NCBI RefSeq assembly: GCF_052857255.1
Contig: NC_135497.1
Coordinates: 183,372,204-183,436,203, forward strand
DNA from: Amblyomma americanum
Lineage: Eukaryota; Arthropoda; Arachnida; Ixodida; Ixodidae
Direction: 5' to 3'
DNA length: 64,000 nucleotides
The number at the start of each line of letters is the position of its first letter. Positions within the stretch are counted from its first letter, which is position 1. The position numbers were made by a program, and so were the translations under genes. Shown here piece after piece: positions 1 to 11,281 of the stretch. The notes beneath the pieces are model-generated. The model was not told the origin of the DNA. It saw only the letters and a program-made list of their open reading frames with translations, and ran no database searches.

Positions 1-1116
1 TTGCCATAACTCCACTACAAGTCCCAGATTCAACCCCCTATGATGGCCTGCGAACTTTTCAAAAGGATAGTACCGACTGTACAAGTCATGGTTTCAGTGG
101 CAACAGATTCATGGGGTCAGTGGCATTTGCATGCATCGCAAATGTATTATTAACTTAAGGAGTCCTTGCGCTGCTCTTTGATGACTAACAAGTGGGCTGC
201 ACTTTTATTTTTTTTGTGTGTATGACTCAGGGTGTTAGGCTAGGCTTGAATTTTGCTTAAGCTACTAGTTGAGAGTTCTCTTTCTTTTTTCTTACCAGAA
301 GTATGAACTTAAATATCACTGTGACAACAATCGCAGTCAGTAGAAATAGCAAAAGCAGAAACAACGAATTTGGGAAGAATACTGATGCGATCCACACATG
401 GCAAATGATTATGGCAAAAACATTTGCACGTTACGAATGCAAAAAAAAAACCTCTAGAAGGATATGGCACAAATCGCCAGGATGTCGCTTTAAATTTTAA
501 CTTGGCTGTGCAATGAAGAAATAGATGTGCTAAATTATCTTCCCACGATGAGCTTTAAAGGCGGCTACCTCACTCTAAGATTCACGACGTTGCCTCTTCT
601 ATGCTAAACGATGCCTTTAAAACACTGTTTTGAGTGTAACGAGTGTTTGAAAACGTACAAGAGATACCAAACCACACCTTCTTTTTTCATATTATCCTAT
701 TAAGCCTCATGTTTATCGCTCGCATTTTTGTGGTGTGCATGCTATTAGCGTCATTTCGATTTAGTTGCCTTTGTTAACATGTAGGCAGCAAGTTTCAGTT
801 TTGGCTCCAGAGGACATCATACTCGTAACGATACTATGTGCCCTCAGCAAGCTAACTCATTCCACTCGAACCAGTTGGCTTACTATTAGCAACTGAACTC
901 GGTATTCCACGGCTCCTGCGTCCACCACCAACACCACCACCTGCGTCCAGGACGTGACTGCAGGCATTTTAAAGTGCTGTGCTTTTTAAATATTTTTTTT
1001 TTCATTCCGAGCTTCAGTAGCCTCTATTGGTACATGGCGCTCTTCTTTCAGATCTGTAATATATAAAATCTGCTTCACTAAGCCCTACTTGTTCGCTGTA
1101 CTGCTTTGCATTACAG
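1..1116. other. Upstream or intron sequence of the first secreted-protein gene; no gene recognised
   Basis: No supported coding sequence or known repeat. Its right end is the polypyrimidine tract and AG (1115-1116) that I read as the splice acceptor of the gene beginning at 1117. I looked here for a signal-peptide exon ending in a phase-1 donor, as the neighbouring genes have, and did not find a convincing one. That exon probably lies left of the window. Confidence 0.5.
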
Positions 1117-2381
1117 ATGCAGCTTCTATCCCAGAAAAAGCGTTTGTCCCCCAGCACAAGAGGACAGATACCAGCGACTCGCAGTTACGTTTGGTAAAGA
1201 GGACAGCAAGAACCTTCCTTGGCTTTAACAGCGACGGCATGCTGCCTTTCCTGAGGCCACAGGGGAACCAGGGTTCTCGTCCTAGACCAGTTTCACTTGA
1301 AGAGAAGCGGGGTAATCGCAGCCCACCGAAGCCACCCAGATTTCAGGGCTTTCGGCCTTTCCCGTCAATTTTCAGTGATGCTTACATTCCCACTCCACTG
1401 AAGCCAGAGTTTCTGGAAAACGTTCTTAGGCCGTGGAACCCGAGCCCTGGCGAGGGCGAGAATAAAACGCCTTTTTGGCACGGCGTGTACGTTGTAGTCC
1501 CCGGCGGAGCGCCAAACATGACAGGGCGTTACTGGTGTTGGAGCTTCGTTTGGCCACCCAGAAGGACTAAGACAACAAAGCCGCCTGGCAGTAAACGGCC
1601 TGGGGCTGCTACTCAGTCCCCTGGCGAAGCACGTCCAGAATTGCCGATGCCCACAGAATCCCCAGCCGAAAATCCTCGTTCCGAAGTCACAGAACCCACT
1701 ATACCCACAACGCTTTCGGATGGGGATGCTGCTGAAACGCGAGTGCCGCAGAGCCCGCCTGAAGAAGTGACCCCCTCTTCAACAGAATTCACGACCGTCA
1801 TTCCCCGTGCTGGCACTGCACCGACCACTGAGAACACCAGATTCTCAGATGTTCCTACCAGCGTTCCTGCTACGACGAGTGGACTTGAGGTCGAGGAAGC
1901 CGAACCGAATCCTACACGACCTACGATTTCGGAGCCAGCGGTAACAACAGAATCGTCGTCTACAGTTTCAAGCCCACCAGATGAGCAAGGAGTTCAGGAT
2001 GGCACGCCGCCGCAGGGTTCAACGATGTCGGCTACCGGCACTACAGGCACACACAGTACAAATGCAGATAGTGCAGGCAAAGACAGTCCAAGCACAGACA
2101 GTGCAGGCACAGACAGACCAAGCACAAACAGTCTACGCACAGACAGTCCAAACATAGATACTCAAGGCACGGGCAGTGCAGGCACAGATAGTCCAGGCAC
2201 AGACAGTCCAGGCACAGCTATTCCAGGTACAGACACGATTGCACCTTCCGTAGATCCATCACTGAACGAAGTTCGCCCAACTGGCAGTCAGATTCCTAGT
2301 GGTGTTCTCGACAATGGAAGGGTGGGAGTAGAGACACGTAATTACACTGTCAAGTCGCCCGGAGTAATAAAGGATGCCTGA
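1117..2381 (+). CDS. Secreted Ser/Thr/Pro-rich mucin-like protein, terminal exon (5' exon missing)
   Basis: Open for 420 codons after an acceptor at 1115-1116. The first two bases (AT) need one G from an upstream exon to make Asp, the phase-1 join seen in the three neighbouring genes. There is no ATG at the start, so the signal peptide should be in a missing exon. The N-terminal part is basic and has three Lys-Arg sites (PQHKR, RLVKR, EEKR) suited to furin-like cutting. Next comes an aromatic stretch (GRYWCWSFVW) with NMT and NKT glycosylation sequons nearby. The C-terminal 250 residues are rich in Thr, Ser, Pro and Glu and include a 5-residue repeat of TDSPG/TDSAG type, coded by 15-bp DNA units at about 2071-2236. 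This composition suits an O-glycosylated mucin-like or matrix protein. I recognise no domain. AATAAA follows 76 bases after the stop. The reading frame is solid; the function is inference. Confidence 0.68.
2071..2236 (+). repeat. 15-bp coding minisatellite (TDS-x-G repeats)
   Basis: Roughly eleven imperfect 15-bp units of ACAGACAGTSCARGC type, each coding about five residues (Thr-Asp-Ser-Ala/Pro-Gly/Ser). All unit changes keep the frame, as expected if length is tolerated but coding is kept. Likely to vary in copy number between individuals. Confidence 0.75.
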
Positions 2382-2456
2382 AGGCAATAACCGACAAAAT
2401 TTTGCACTAGTTTAGATTGCTTATCGAATATTATAAGTCGTAAGAGATCAGAGTAC

Positions 2457-2462
2457 AATAAA
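2457..2462 (+). promoter_or_regulatory. Poly(A) signal AATAAA of the mucin-like gene
   Basis: Canonical AATAAA, 76 bases after the stop codon at 2379-2381, in AT-rich sequence. It supports 1117-2381 as the last exon. Confidence 0.65.
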
Positions 2463-2839
2463 AGCAGCAACAAAAATGAAGGAACAAGAATTATTGTGTT
2501 TTTGGCGACCGTGAAAGCAAACTCTAAGCGTGATCAGTAAGCACATTCAGCGCTTTTAATACGTTTTCGTGTATTTATGGGCCAAGCGCTCTTGTTCCAC
2601 ACAGAATTTAGCGACAAGAAAATGATCAACACGTCATTGTAATTGCTTATATCCGAGGTGCCTTCTGGCGAAACACGTCACTTACGTTGTAGGTACACAG
2701 TGACAATGCAAGCAAAAAAAAAAAAACTATGCAGATAGCAGCCGGATCGTCGGTATCGGTAAGTGGAATAAAAATTGGATGGGCACTTAAGCTCCGCCTT
2801 AAGGGTATAACGCGATAGCTAATGGGTTAATGCCAATAT

Positions 2840-3080
2840 ATGCAGAATTGGGCATTCTCTACTTTACATTCATAGATCCCTGGCAGTCCTTATACCACTC
2901 CTGGCACAGTGATGCCGTAGTTAAGCGGTGCACCACTGCCCCGCGATGGTAGGTGCTGCCACCAGTGGGACTTAAGCTATCCAGGTTGTTCTTACCAGCA
3001 ACCTCTCGCGACTAATCATTCATTTACCTGCCACCTACTACGGTGGGCTGTTTGCTAACAATCCGGCGGAAAGGTTGCGT
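2840..3080 (-). repeat. Dispersed repeat (family D), minus orientation
   Basis: The reverse complement shares blocks such as CACTGTGCCAGGAGTGG and a following ATCTATGAATG segment with 26760-27250 on the plus strand, and both contain a CCCACCGTAG-like block upstream. Two diverged copies in opposite orientation, one here and one in the cuticle gene intron, show a dispersed family. I see no coding potential; it may be a SINE or a non-autonomous element. Confidence 0.5.
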
Positions 3081-6000
3081 TAAAAATTGCTCGTGAGTCA
3101 GAACAACGCACTGAAAAAGTCTAAATTGAGGCACATATAGCGGGATGGTGGAAAGTAGACAGAGCGAGCTTTAACTCCTTATGCAGGCCTCGCACGTGGG
3201 ATTAGAGTTGGCTGAGCGTCTCTCGGCAGTGGAGCTTGGAGAAAGATAGCGAAATGAAATTAAGTGCATATGGCATTGAAATATTTCCCTACTGAAGTAT
3301 TTCTAGAAAAAGATGCACTGTCGACCTTTCACTACATTTTGCACTAGTCTGGGCCAAAGAAGTGGCAGTGAAAGCTTAAAAACGCCTCTTCCATTCTTCA
3401 GGAAGCGCCCCCTCCCAGTCCCACCTGGGCAGCATTCTCATTGACCAGCAGCAGGTGAACGTAGCGGTTTTTGGTTACAGCAGGCTATGACACAGATGTC
3501 CTTTTCCCACATGAATGCGGTGCGCCACAACTATTGCTTTCTAATTATGCAAACTTCATTGTAATTAAAGGAGTACAAAGAGAATGATGGAGAAAATTCT
3601 GTTGAAAAGATTATTGCAGAAGTCGGTATCGTGTTTTGGAAACAAAGTAAATGATGTATATTTTTCTCTTTTGCACAAAAGGAAAAAATATTTCGAAAAG
3701 AACCCATCTCAGAAATTCTGCCCAATGTGAAGTGTATTAGCGCACGTTTAATTAAAGGACCCCCATAAGTCGCAGCATTCGTGGCCGCTGAGGATTTTGC
3801 AGTCTCGAAAATGTGTTGAAGCAATGGAAGAAAATTTTCTTCGTTTCAAAGGTGTAGCTTTTAACAGCAATAAAATTTTGCTTCTTAGGGCAAACTTCGT
3901 CCAGTTCGCACGCAGGTGTCTATTTGAGAATGTTAATTATGACAGTTATCTGCGCCGTTCCCCTATGAACTCACCGCAAAAGTCTCGGAGGCTGCATTAC
4001 ATTGAACTAGCGAATGGTACAAAACCTCCTCTCTCCTGGGGGGGGGGGGGGGGGGGGGTAGGGGGGGGTGCGGGTGGGTTGGTTGGTTGGGGTACATTTT
4101 CAGTGCAGTTCTCAAAACAGCATGACAGCCTGCAGTTCCAGGATTTGCCAGAATTATGAATTGCTGTGATTGGACAAGTGCTCTGTTTATGTTTGGATAC
4201 GGCTGCGTCCACGCGGGGGCTTAGGAACAAAAAAAAACTTGTTTGAGGTATCTTCCTGAAAGCGCTATATTATTCCATGCGACGTCTAAAAGTTCCACAA
4301 ATGTGCTCTGTGAGGCACTATAAACGAGTATGAGGTATACAGGTGCAATAACAGTGGATTTTAATCGAACTATATTGCTCTGGTTTACCTAAGGTCGCTA
4401 TATGACCGGGTTTTCGCAAAATACAACGCCGTAGAAAGAGCATCACCTGCAAAAATTGATCTTTTTTGCACGTTTTACTCGTATCGATGCATTAATGAAA
4501 TGTGTGTACATGTTGTTTTCAAGAATCACATTGCCATACCACGTTACACGGGATCACATGAGGAAGTTAAATATTCATCATAGTTTTAAAACACAAAAGA
4601 CAGGGTTATTACTAACATATGGGCTTCTGAGGGTAGAGTTAATTGAGGAAAGTGGCAGTAATTTCTGTTTTAAAGCAAACGTCTAAGACTACAAGACTTT
4701 ATTCATCCGCTAAGGCTGTTTTATTACGCTTCCGACTTTTAAGTCTTCCTGACGAGTAGTAAGTTCGCACTGAAATCTTAACACTTTGGTCAAGATTCGC
4801 GCTTGCTCCCTGTTTTTTGTGGTGATGAGCGGCGAAGAGAAGACATGGAAGGAGTTAATAGTCGGACGGATTCATGCAGTATGTTGTTGTTGCCTCAGGA
4901 GCGATGGCACTATGTCTCTGTCCGACTATCGACTTCTTTCACGTCTTCTCTTCGGCACAGGATGTCTCGTGTCGAGGACAACGACAACAGCAGGATGTCT
5001 TTGGGCGCAATGAAAACATGTCTTTGGGCCATGTCTGAAAACACGATCCTTCTATGTATCACGGTAAGGTTATAGATAAGGGGAAGCTCGCTGCAAAGGA
5101 GCAAAAAATGAACACCCAGCACCATGGTCGCTGAGGGCGCCAGACGTGGCGCAGTAGCTTCATGCTGGTCATGTGGCGAATTGCTGCAACCAGCGTCCGA
5201 ACGAACTCTACCCGCGTTGTGAGTTGTTGCGTACTGCATCACATCGTTACTCCTCGTTAAGACAAGTGGTCATCCTGCATGTGATTAAGAATTCCTTCAA
5301 GCCCTTCCTTACGACCACTCTTGTTCAATGTGACACCCATATGCCCAGTGTGCATTTCAGAAGTTTTTAGTTTCGCCCCTTTTCAGCTGCAGTATATCGC
5401 GAATTGAGAGTACCCAGGTAATGAACAGTACCCTGGTAAATGCAGGTTTTGTTCTTCGAGGTCGAAATGGCGCGCTGATTGTACTAATAGGCCAGACGCT
5501 GGTAGGCTTCGCAGAGACAAGAATTTAAGTACAGATATTTACCAAAATATACAGGGGGCAGAGTTTCATATTCAAGAATCTGCATTCGGCTCAGACGACC
5601 ACCTGCTAACGTGAAAACGAGACATCGCGTCACAAATTGCTGAACCTGGTACGCCTTGAACCAACTTGCGGAGAAGCTCTCCCACCCGCGAGATACGTAC
5701 TATTGGACGCCCTTTCGAAAAATCCAGACAACACAACACAAAAATATTTAATGATGTCACTCTCGACGGGTGTACTTCGTTAAAAGCCGCACCAGGGTCA
5801 CGACAAATCGACATCACTGTTTCTTATATATTGTTTTCTCTGGCAGTGGCCTGAAATCAGAGTCGTGGGACCGGATATCCCGTTTCTTCTCCGATCATCG
5901 CGTTTTTGGGAAGCAAACATACTGATAAGCCAGTTGCGTCCGACCGGCGCCTTGTTAGCGTGGAAAAAGGGAAGTCAGGGTTGAGGGGGGGGGGGCGCTA

Positions 6001-6689
6001 ATGCGAAGTGTCTGGACACCTGTCCCGCTCACCACCAAAGAAACTGCACCTCCGCGTCCACTCGCGCGAACTAGAGCAAAAAAACGGAATAAAGAAAACA
6101 AAAGTATAGCCGACTCGTTACAACTGTCTACTTGAGTTTTACGGCGTAAGGAGACGGTGCCATGTTGGAAGTCCGTTCGTCCGGCAAGCACAGGTACAAA
6201 CACAGCATCTCTGTTTAAAAATGAATGGATCGGAAGAACGAATAAACATTAGAAAAGCACTGTGAGCTGTGCATGCTCACCTGGATGCATATGAAGGAGT
6301 GGTACATTTGGATAAGAAAGAAACAACAAATTGCTACTGATCACGTAATGTTAGCCCAAAACAAAATGAACGTCGAACCACTTAACAGTAGTTTAATTAC
6401 ACCATGAGGTATGAACAGCCTCTTTTGAAGCCCTCTCAATGAAAAAATTAGATCCAACATTCCTTTAACATCTCGGAATAGTGAAGCTACTTGAATACCA
6501 GACAAGGCAGCGCTTCGGTATCATGGTGCCGTGAGAGGCGTTATTGAGAGACTGCATAATAAAACCATAAGAGCAGTTTCCTGGTGTATACATTCGCGTT
6601 CCTCGGCCGGCAGCCGTGTTCGAGCCCAATACAATTATACTTTCAGATGAGTGGGAGACCCACAAACTAAACTAACGGTGTCTTGTCTT
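3081..6689. other. Intergenic region, no gene recognised
   Basis: About 3.6 kb with only short random reading frames. It contains a G-run of about 21 bases at 4038-4058, followed by more G-rich sequence to about 4090, and a shorter G-run near 5985. No convincing splice-linked exons, RNA gene or known repeat. Confidence 0.5.
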
Positions 6690-6690
6690 G

Positions 6691-6698
6691 TATATAAG
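6691..6698 (+). promoter_or_regulatory. TATA box of the Tyr-rich protein gene
   Basis: TATATAAG lies 113 bases upstream of the ATG at 6804. Transcription would start near 6720-6725, giving a 5' leader of about 80 bases. The position and the close match to consensus support the ATG chosen for this gene. Confidence 0.7.
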
Positions 6699-6803
6699 GC
6701 TCCCATTAGCGTCGCCGTGCCTCAAACAAAGTCAGAAAGCGCACAGCAGCTGCAGGTGGAGGGTCGACAGGCTCCGAGGACTTAGAAGCCGTTGGACGCA
6801 GCG

Positions 6804-8038
6804 ATGAAGTCTCTGCTGCTCTCGCTCGGAGCTCTCGTTACCACCGCCTTGGTGGCAACAGGTCAGTATACATGCGAAAAGGCTTCAATATCTGCAGTGC
6901 TAAATGTTGATTTCGCGGATGTGTGACAGCTACTTCGCCTCTAATTGGTCAATGTTCGAAGTAGAATACTTCGAGATTTTCTAATTCGAACAATGACGAC
7001 TTCGTAGCAGAATACAGCCATGGCCTTTAGAAAGCGCGGATATTTGCGGCCGTTAAGCGGCGAAATCGATGATTACCAATAATTATACATGACGTAGTTC
7101 CTCATTTTAACTAAGAGTGTTTGGAAGAATGTTTGGTTACGATGGCGGTGCTGGTAGTTTTCATTCTCCTTGACACAGGAAATTACTAGTTTATCTCAAG
7201 AATTTAAACACCGTGGTGACATATATTACAGATTCCTTTATTTCTTCTTTTACAAAGCAAGCGAATACCCTGCGGATACAGTATTTCGCAGATTTCGCTG
7301 TTGTATAGTTCACTTTTTTTTTCATTGTCTGGTGTAAACATTTAAAATATTTACTTCTCTCTTTTTTTTCTTTCAGATACGCGAGCAGACTATGCCGAAA
7401 AATTTCCATATTCGGACGAGCAAGCGTTCGAAGTGAGTGCGGACGCTGCACGACTTCAGGCACCGCAAAACCAGAGAAGAGGCATAATCAATGAATACTA
7501 CGCTCTTCATTCACATCCTTCGCTTATGAAAACGAAACTTACAGCAACAGCGTTCTTCGAGAGGGCGTTGTCTTACAATTCTATAATCAATTATGATAAC
7601 CCTGAAAATTCGGTCCCGGCAAAGCACTTGAATATGCCACCGTGGGAGATGAGCGGCCATGTTCAACAGACTCGAAGCGCATCTTCACTTTCTGGATGGC
7701 AGTCGACCGCTCGTGCCCCTTTCCTTGCGCAGATTGGAAGGAATCGTTTCAGACGTGAGGCGGGGAATGCGACTTTACAGCGGCGAAAGCGTTTCATCTT
7801 TCCATTTCTGGCGCTAAGCTGGCTCTACTCGCCGTACTTGTACTCGGGACTTTATGGTTACTCAGGGCTCTATGGTTACTCGGGGCTGTATTCGCCATTC
7901 TACTACCGCTACGCTTACTATCCTTACTACACTTACGCGTACGGTTATTACCCGTACCGATGGGTCATCAACCCTGTTTACGTAAATCCTGTCCAACCGA
8001 CGGGCACGACACCAGCTCCAGCCGCGGCACGACGATGA
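6804..8038 (+). CDS. Secreted Tyr-rich structural-type protein (2 exons)
   Basis: Two exons joined by consensus: 6804-6861, then 7377-8038, around a 515-bp intron (donor G|GTCAGT, acceptor TTTCTTTCAG). The joined frame is 720 bases, coding 239 residues. Exon 1 gives a clear signal peptide (MKSLLLSLGALVTTALVAT); the phase-1 intron splits the next codon, Asp. The first 140 or so mature residues are ordinary in composition. They end in a basic stretch with RFRR and RRKR, the second a good furin-type site. After it comes a strikingly Tyr-rich tail with three LYGYSG units and YYPYYTYAYGYYPY, ending in a Pro/Ala segment. Tyr-rich tails of this kind occur in cuticle, eggshell and cement proteins that are cross-linked or bind other proteins. 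I recognise no named family. TATA box at 6691 and AATAAA at 8081 frame the gene. Confidence 0.8.
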
Positions 8039-8080
8039 CGTCACTTTTTTTTAATTACATGATGCCGCAATAATCAATGA

Positions 8081-8086
8081 AATAAA
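8081..8086 (+). promoter_or_regulatory. Poly(A) signal AATAAA of the Tyr-rich gene
   Basis: Canonical AATAAA 43 bases after the stop codon at 8036-8038, in an AT-rich stretch. Confidence 0.7.
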
Positions 8087-8685
8087 AAAATTAAAACGAA
8101 ATACACTTTGCAAAAATTTTATTACTTTCCCGCAAACGAATAAATAAGCGACTCATGGTTTCAGAGTCAACTATGATACGCAGCAAGCGGCTTCCTGTTT
8201 CCCATTCAAAGTCAAAGCAAAGTACATGTCGCCGTATGAAACACAGAAAAACGCAGGTTTAAGGCAAAACAAAGCAAAAATATAGGCAAGCTTACTTGTG
8301 ACTACCGACTGTCTTCGGGATCAGCCGTCTCACCTGAAGAACGCGCAGGTGCATACCGGTGCAAATGTGCGTGTTTGTGAGGGAAAGGGCTCCCATGCTG
8401 TCGCAGCTCGGCACGTGCCGACGTATGTTTCCCTCAGTTCGTACTTTCAGCCAAGCGGATTGAGAGATCTCTTGCCACTTGTAGCGGCATGTCCTCGCGT
8501 CCTAGCGCAAAAGTCAAAGGTGGGTGAGCAAGAAGAAAGCAACATGTTGTTTCCTAACCTTGTAGAAGGCACGCAACTCTTACAGGGCAGACCCGCCCAG
8601 CTGTCGTCTGAGCAAACACGTTTTGTCACGCAAATTCTGAGCAGACCGTAACCTTGGCAGAGGCAGTTCGAACACAGTTCGCACA
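8087..8685. other. Spacer and presumed promoter region between two secreted-protein genes
   Basis: About 600 bases without a supported exon. A weak TATAGG sequence at about 8281 is too far from the ATG at 8686 for a simple leader, so the true start site of the Gly/Tyr-rich gene is unresolved; a non-coding first exon is possible. Confidence 0.4.
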
Positions 8686-9438
8686 ATGATGGCTTGGCTC
8701 GCGATTATGCTCCTGACATGGACTCTCCTTGATACGGGTGAGAACTTGTTATTTTTGTTTCTCTCAAAGCAAACAGCAGTAACCCCTACGGGGAATTTCT
8801 TTACTAAACACGCCCAGTAGTTCTGAAACATGCGTTTTGTGGCATTTGCAGTTGCTTCAACTAGCTCGCACCACTTATCGAAGCGAACGTACGGCTACGG
8901 CCGAATGCGTGGAGGATACCGCGGCGGCTATGGCGGATTCGGAGGCTACAGGGGCTCTGGCTCTTATCGAGGCTTCGGCGGCGGTTACAGAGGTTTCGGA
9001 GGCTATGGCGGCGGCGGTGGCTACGGTGCGGGCCTGAACGCTCTCACAACAGCCCTCTACAGCAGGGTCCTGGACGGCCTGTATGGTGGTGGCTTCGGCG
9101 GCGTTCAGTACGTCTATGTTCCCGTATACTATCCAGTTGACGACGGCACAGTTGTCATCGTGGACGAGGGAGGAGGTTTCGACATCGGTAACGGTGGTAC
9201 TGGAGTCGTCGACGTGGGCGGCGGCGATATAGGCATTGGCGGCATCGGCAACAACGAAGCGTTGATGTACCTGCACACCGATGACAAGGCAGCGGTGCGC
9301 GTCAAGCCCTCCACCCAGCCCAGGCGCGTATCCGTGGGACGTGAGCGTGTGGTCCAGCGGTCCACGGAGCTGGGCCTCGGCAGGACGTACGCGGTGACGC
9401 CGCCCAGAAGGCTCTCTGCGCGCAGCCAGCAGGGCTAA
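8686..9438 (+). CDS. Secreted Gly/Tyr-rich structural-type protein (2 exons)
   Basis: Exon 1 is 8686-8737 and exon 2 is 8852-9438, around a 114-bp intron (donor G|GTGAGA, acceptor GGCATTTGCAG). The joined frame is 639 bases, 212 residues. Exon 1 codes MMAWLAIMLLTWTLLDT, a signal peptide; the phase-1 intron splits a Val codon. A KR site (HHLSKR) follows about 12 residues later. Residues 30-75 are Gly/Tyr/Arg-rich (GGYRGGYGGFGG type). A hydrophobic aromatic block follows (YVYVPVYYP), then a Gly/Asp/Ile-rich acidic segment (VDVGGGDIGIGG), and an Arg-rich C-terminus. The build resembles glycine-rich cuticle or cement proteins of ticks by composition only. Two ATGs are adjacent; I used the first. 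No clear AATAAA was found downstream; CATAAA near 9529 may serve. Confidence 0.78.
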
Positions 9439-11003
9439 AGGGCCCAAGCTCAAGCTCTTGCTAAAAGGGTAGAGGTGTGCATACGCATGCTCGAGAAAGA
9501 GCTAGAGTTGGTGTTAGTGCCGTCGAATCATAAACTGGTTCGTCACATCGAGCGCCCGTTATGTCATGATGCAATCAAGAAAATTCTCAGTTCTTTTGTT
9601 TTCACTCGATGACCGTGCTGTTGAGGTCAGCATTTTTAGCACGATTTCACAAATTTCCTTCTGCGGTAGAGCACAAGGCTCTAGTTTATTGCACTGAGCA
9701 CTTTTGAATGGTTTAGGGTGCGTACAACAAAAACAGTTTAATTTCGCACATATGATAGCACTGATGCTAATTGCTTCAATGGCGAGAAATAATTCTCCAG
9801 ATTTTCGAGAAATAGTAACGGTGAAGAAATTAACGTAGGAAGGGTGCAAGTGGGGGTGCACTTTTTCTAGTATGTCACAATTACGTCCTCACATTTCCGT
9901 TGCATAACTTTTTTACACTTCACTGCGCTGTATGTTTCCACATGACACTCCTGCTAAAAATGCAAAGCCGCTGAGAATGCCTTGCACTTTCGTGTCCGTT
10001 TTCTTTGGTACTTAAAGCATTGGTTCTCTCATGTGCCCTTAATGCTTTAGCATTACTACCCGCACTGTCTAAATCTCTCCGTCTTGTGTGCGATACCGGC
10101 GCCACCCTCCAGAAAGCCCTCGCTGATTCCACATCCACCTTTACCCTCCATCCACCTTTATCGTCTGGAAGCGGCTACCCACCACTAAACAACTCGCCTC
10201 CACTCTACAGGAGGTTCACCAAACACCTATCTACAACCTCCAGAAGACCTTACCCACCCCCTACCCACTCACATCAACAGTCCAGATGCCTTCACACACG
10301 AGAAGCCCATGCAACACTGGAAATACAAGTCAAAGACGCTACGTGAAGGCGATCATTCTACAAGCGAAATGAACAACCAATACTGCTAACGAAGAGTTGT
10401 TGCATCAAATCATGCCACCCCCTGTATATTTATTTTTCAATTGTCTCATATATTTAAGTTGTTTGGATATTTTGACTGGTTGATCCGTCTTCCTTTAGCT
10501 CTTGCGTCGGTTTTCGCTCCTGTTACACCTGCTCGTGGAGTTGTTGATTTGCCTGAAGAATGTTCGTGCTTTAAAATGGCTACAACTGCTCCTAGTGACG
10601 GTGAGAGCGAAAAACCACGACTCAAGTGACGATAACAATCTCTCGGCTTGGCTACGTGTGGGTGGAATTCTGCTACTGAGCACGACTTTGCCGGTTCGGT
10701 TTCCGACTCGGCATTAGCATTTCGACGGGGATTCATATAAGTGTGCTTGTGTATGACCTACTTTCGGTGCATGTTGGAAAAACTCCGATGTTCTAAGTTA
10801 ACCCGATATCTACTACGCCGCGCCTTGTTTACCACGTATAGCTTTGTCATTAAAATTTCATAAACTGATTGTCACTAACATGTTTCGGAGAATGTGCACA
10901 GGCAGAAAGGCAGTAAGTATTCAACTGTAATGTATTCACCCAAGTATTCACCAATTTGTGCATTTCTTGCCCAAACACGTGAATATTTAGGCTTGTGTGT
11001 TTT
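9439..11003. other. Intergenic region, no gene recognised
   Basis: About 1.6 kb. A 113-codon frame at 10005-10346 has no initiation context, domain or splice support and I do not count it as a gene. No known repeat seen before the SINE at 11015. Confidence 0.45.
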
Positions 11004-11281
11004 GCAGAGTAGAGATGATGATGATGATGAATTCTTAGGGCGCAAGGGCAGTTTGGCCAAAGAGTACCAAGGCACAATGTAGTTTTCATTGCACAAGTTG
11101 GGGTCAAAGACCCATTTTCCAATCATTTCACCCTAAAGAAGCCGAGCACCAGGCAGGGGAAAGCTTGTACCCACTGTATCACTGGTGGGTACCTGGCGAC
11201 ACTGCCGATCGAACCCCGTACCTCCCGCATGCGAGGCGGATGCTCAAGCCACTAGGCCACCGCTGCTGTAGCAGAGTAGAG
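11004..11281 (-). mobile_element. tRNA-derived SINE (family B), nearly full length, with 11-bp target duplications
   Basis: Element 11015-11270, read on the minus strand. The head has an RNA polymerase III B-box-like GGGGTTCGATCGG. The body contains GATACAGTGGGTACAAGC and TTCTTTAGGGTGAAATGA, and the tail is a short run of ATC (ATGATGATG on the plus strand). Perfect 11-bp duplications GCAGAGTAGAG flank it at 11004-11014 and 11271-11281. Related copies lie at 41867-42103 and 25014-25200. Confidence 0.85.

Noticed and set aside
1..1116. Signal-peptide exon for the mucin-like gene
   Set aside because: No ATG-hydrophobic stretch followed by a phase-1 GT donor could be found in this stretch.
8875..9453. 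Antisense frames across the Gly/Tyr-rich gene
   Set aside because: Shadows caused by the Gly-rich coding bias of the real gene.
10005..10346. 113-codon frame with a hydrophobic start
   Set aside because: Starts from a non-ATG codon, poor composition, no splice sites or homology that I recognise.
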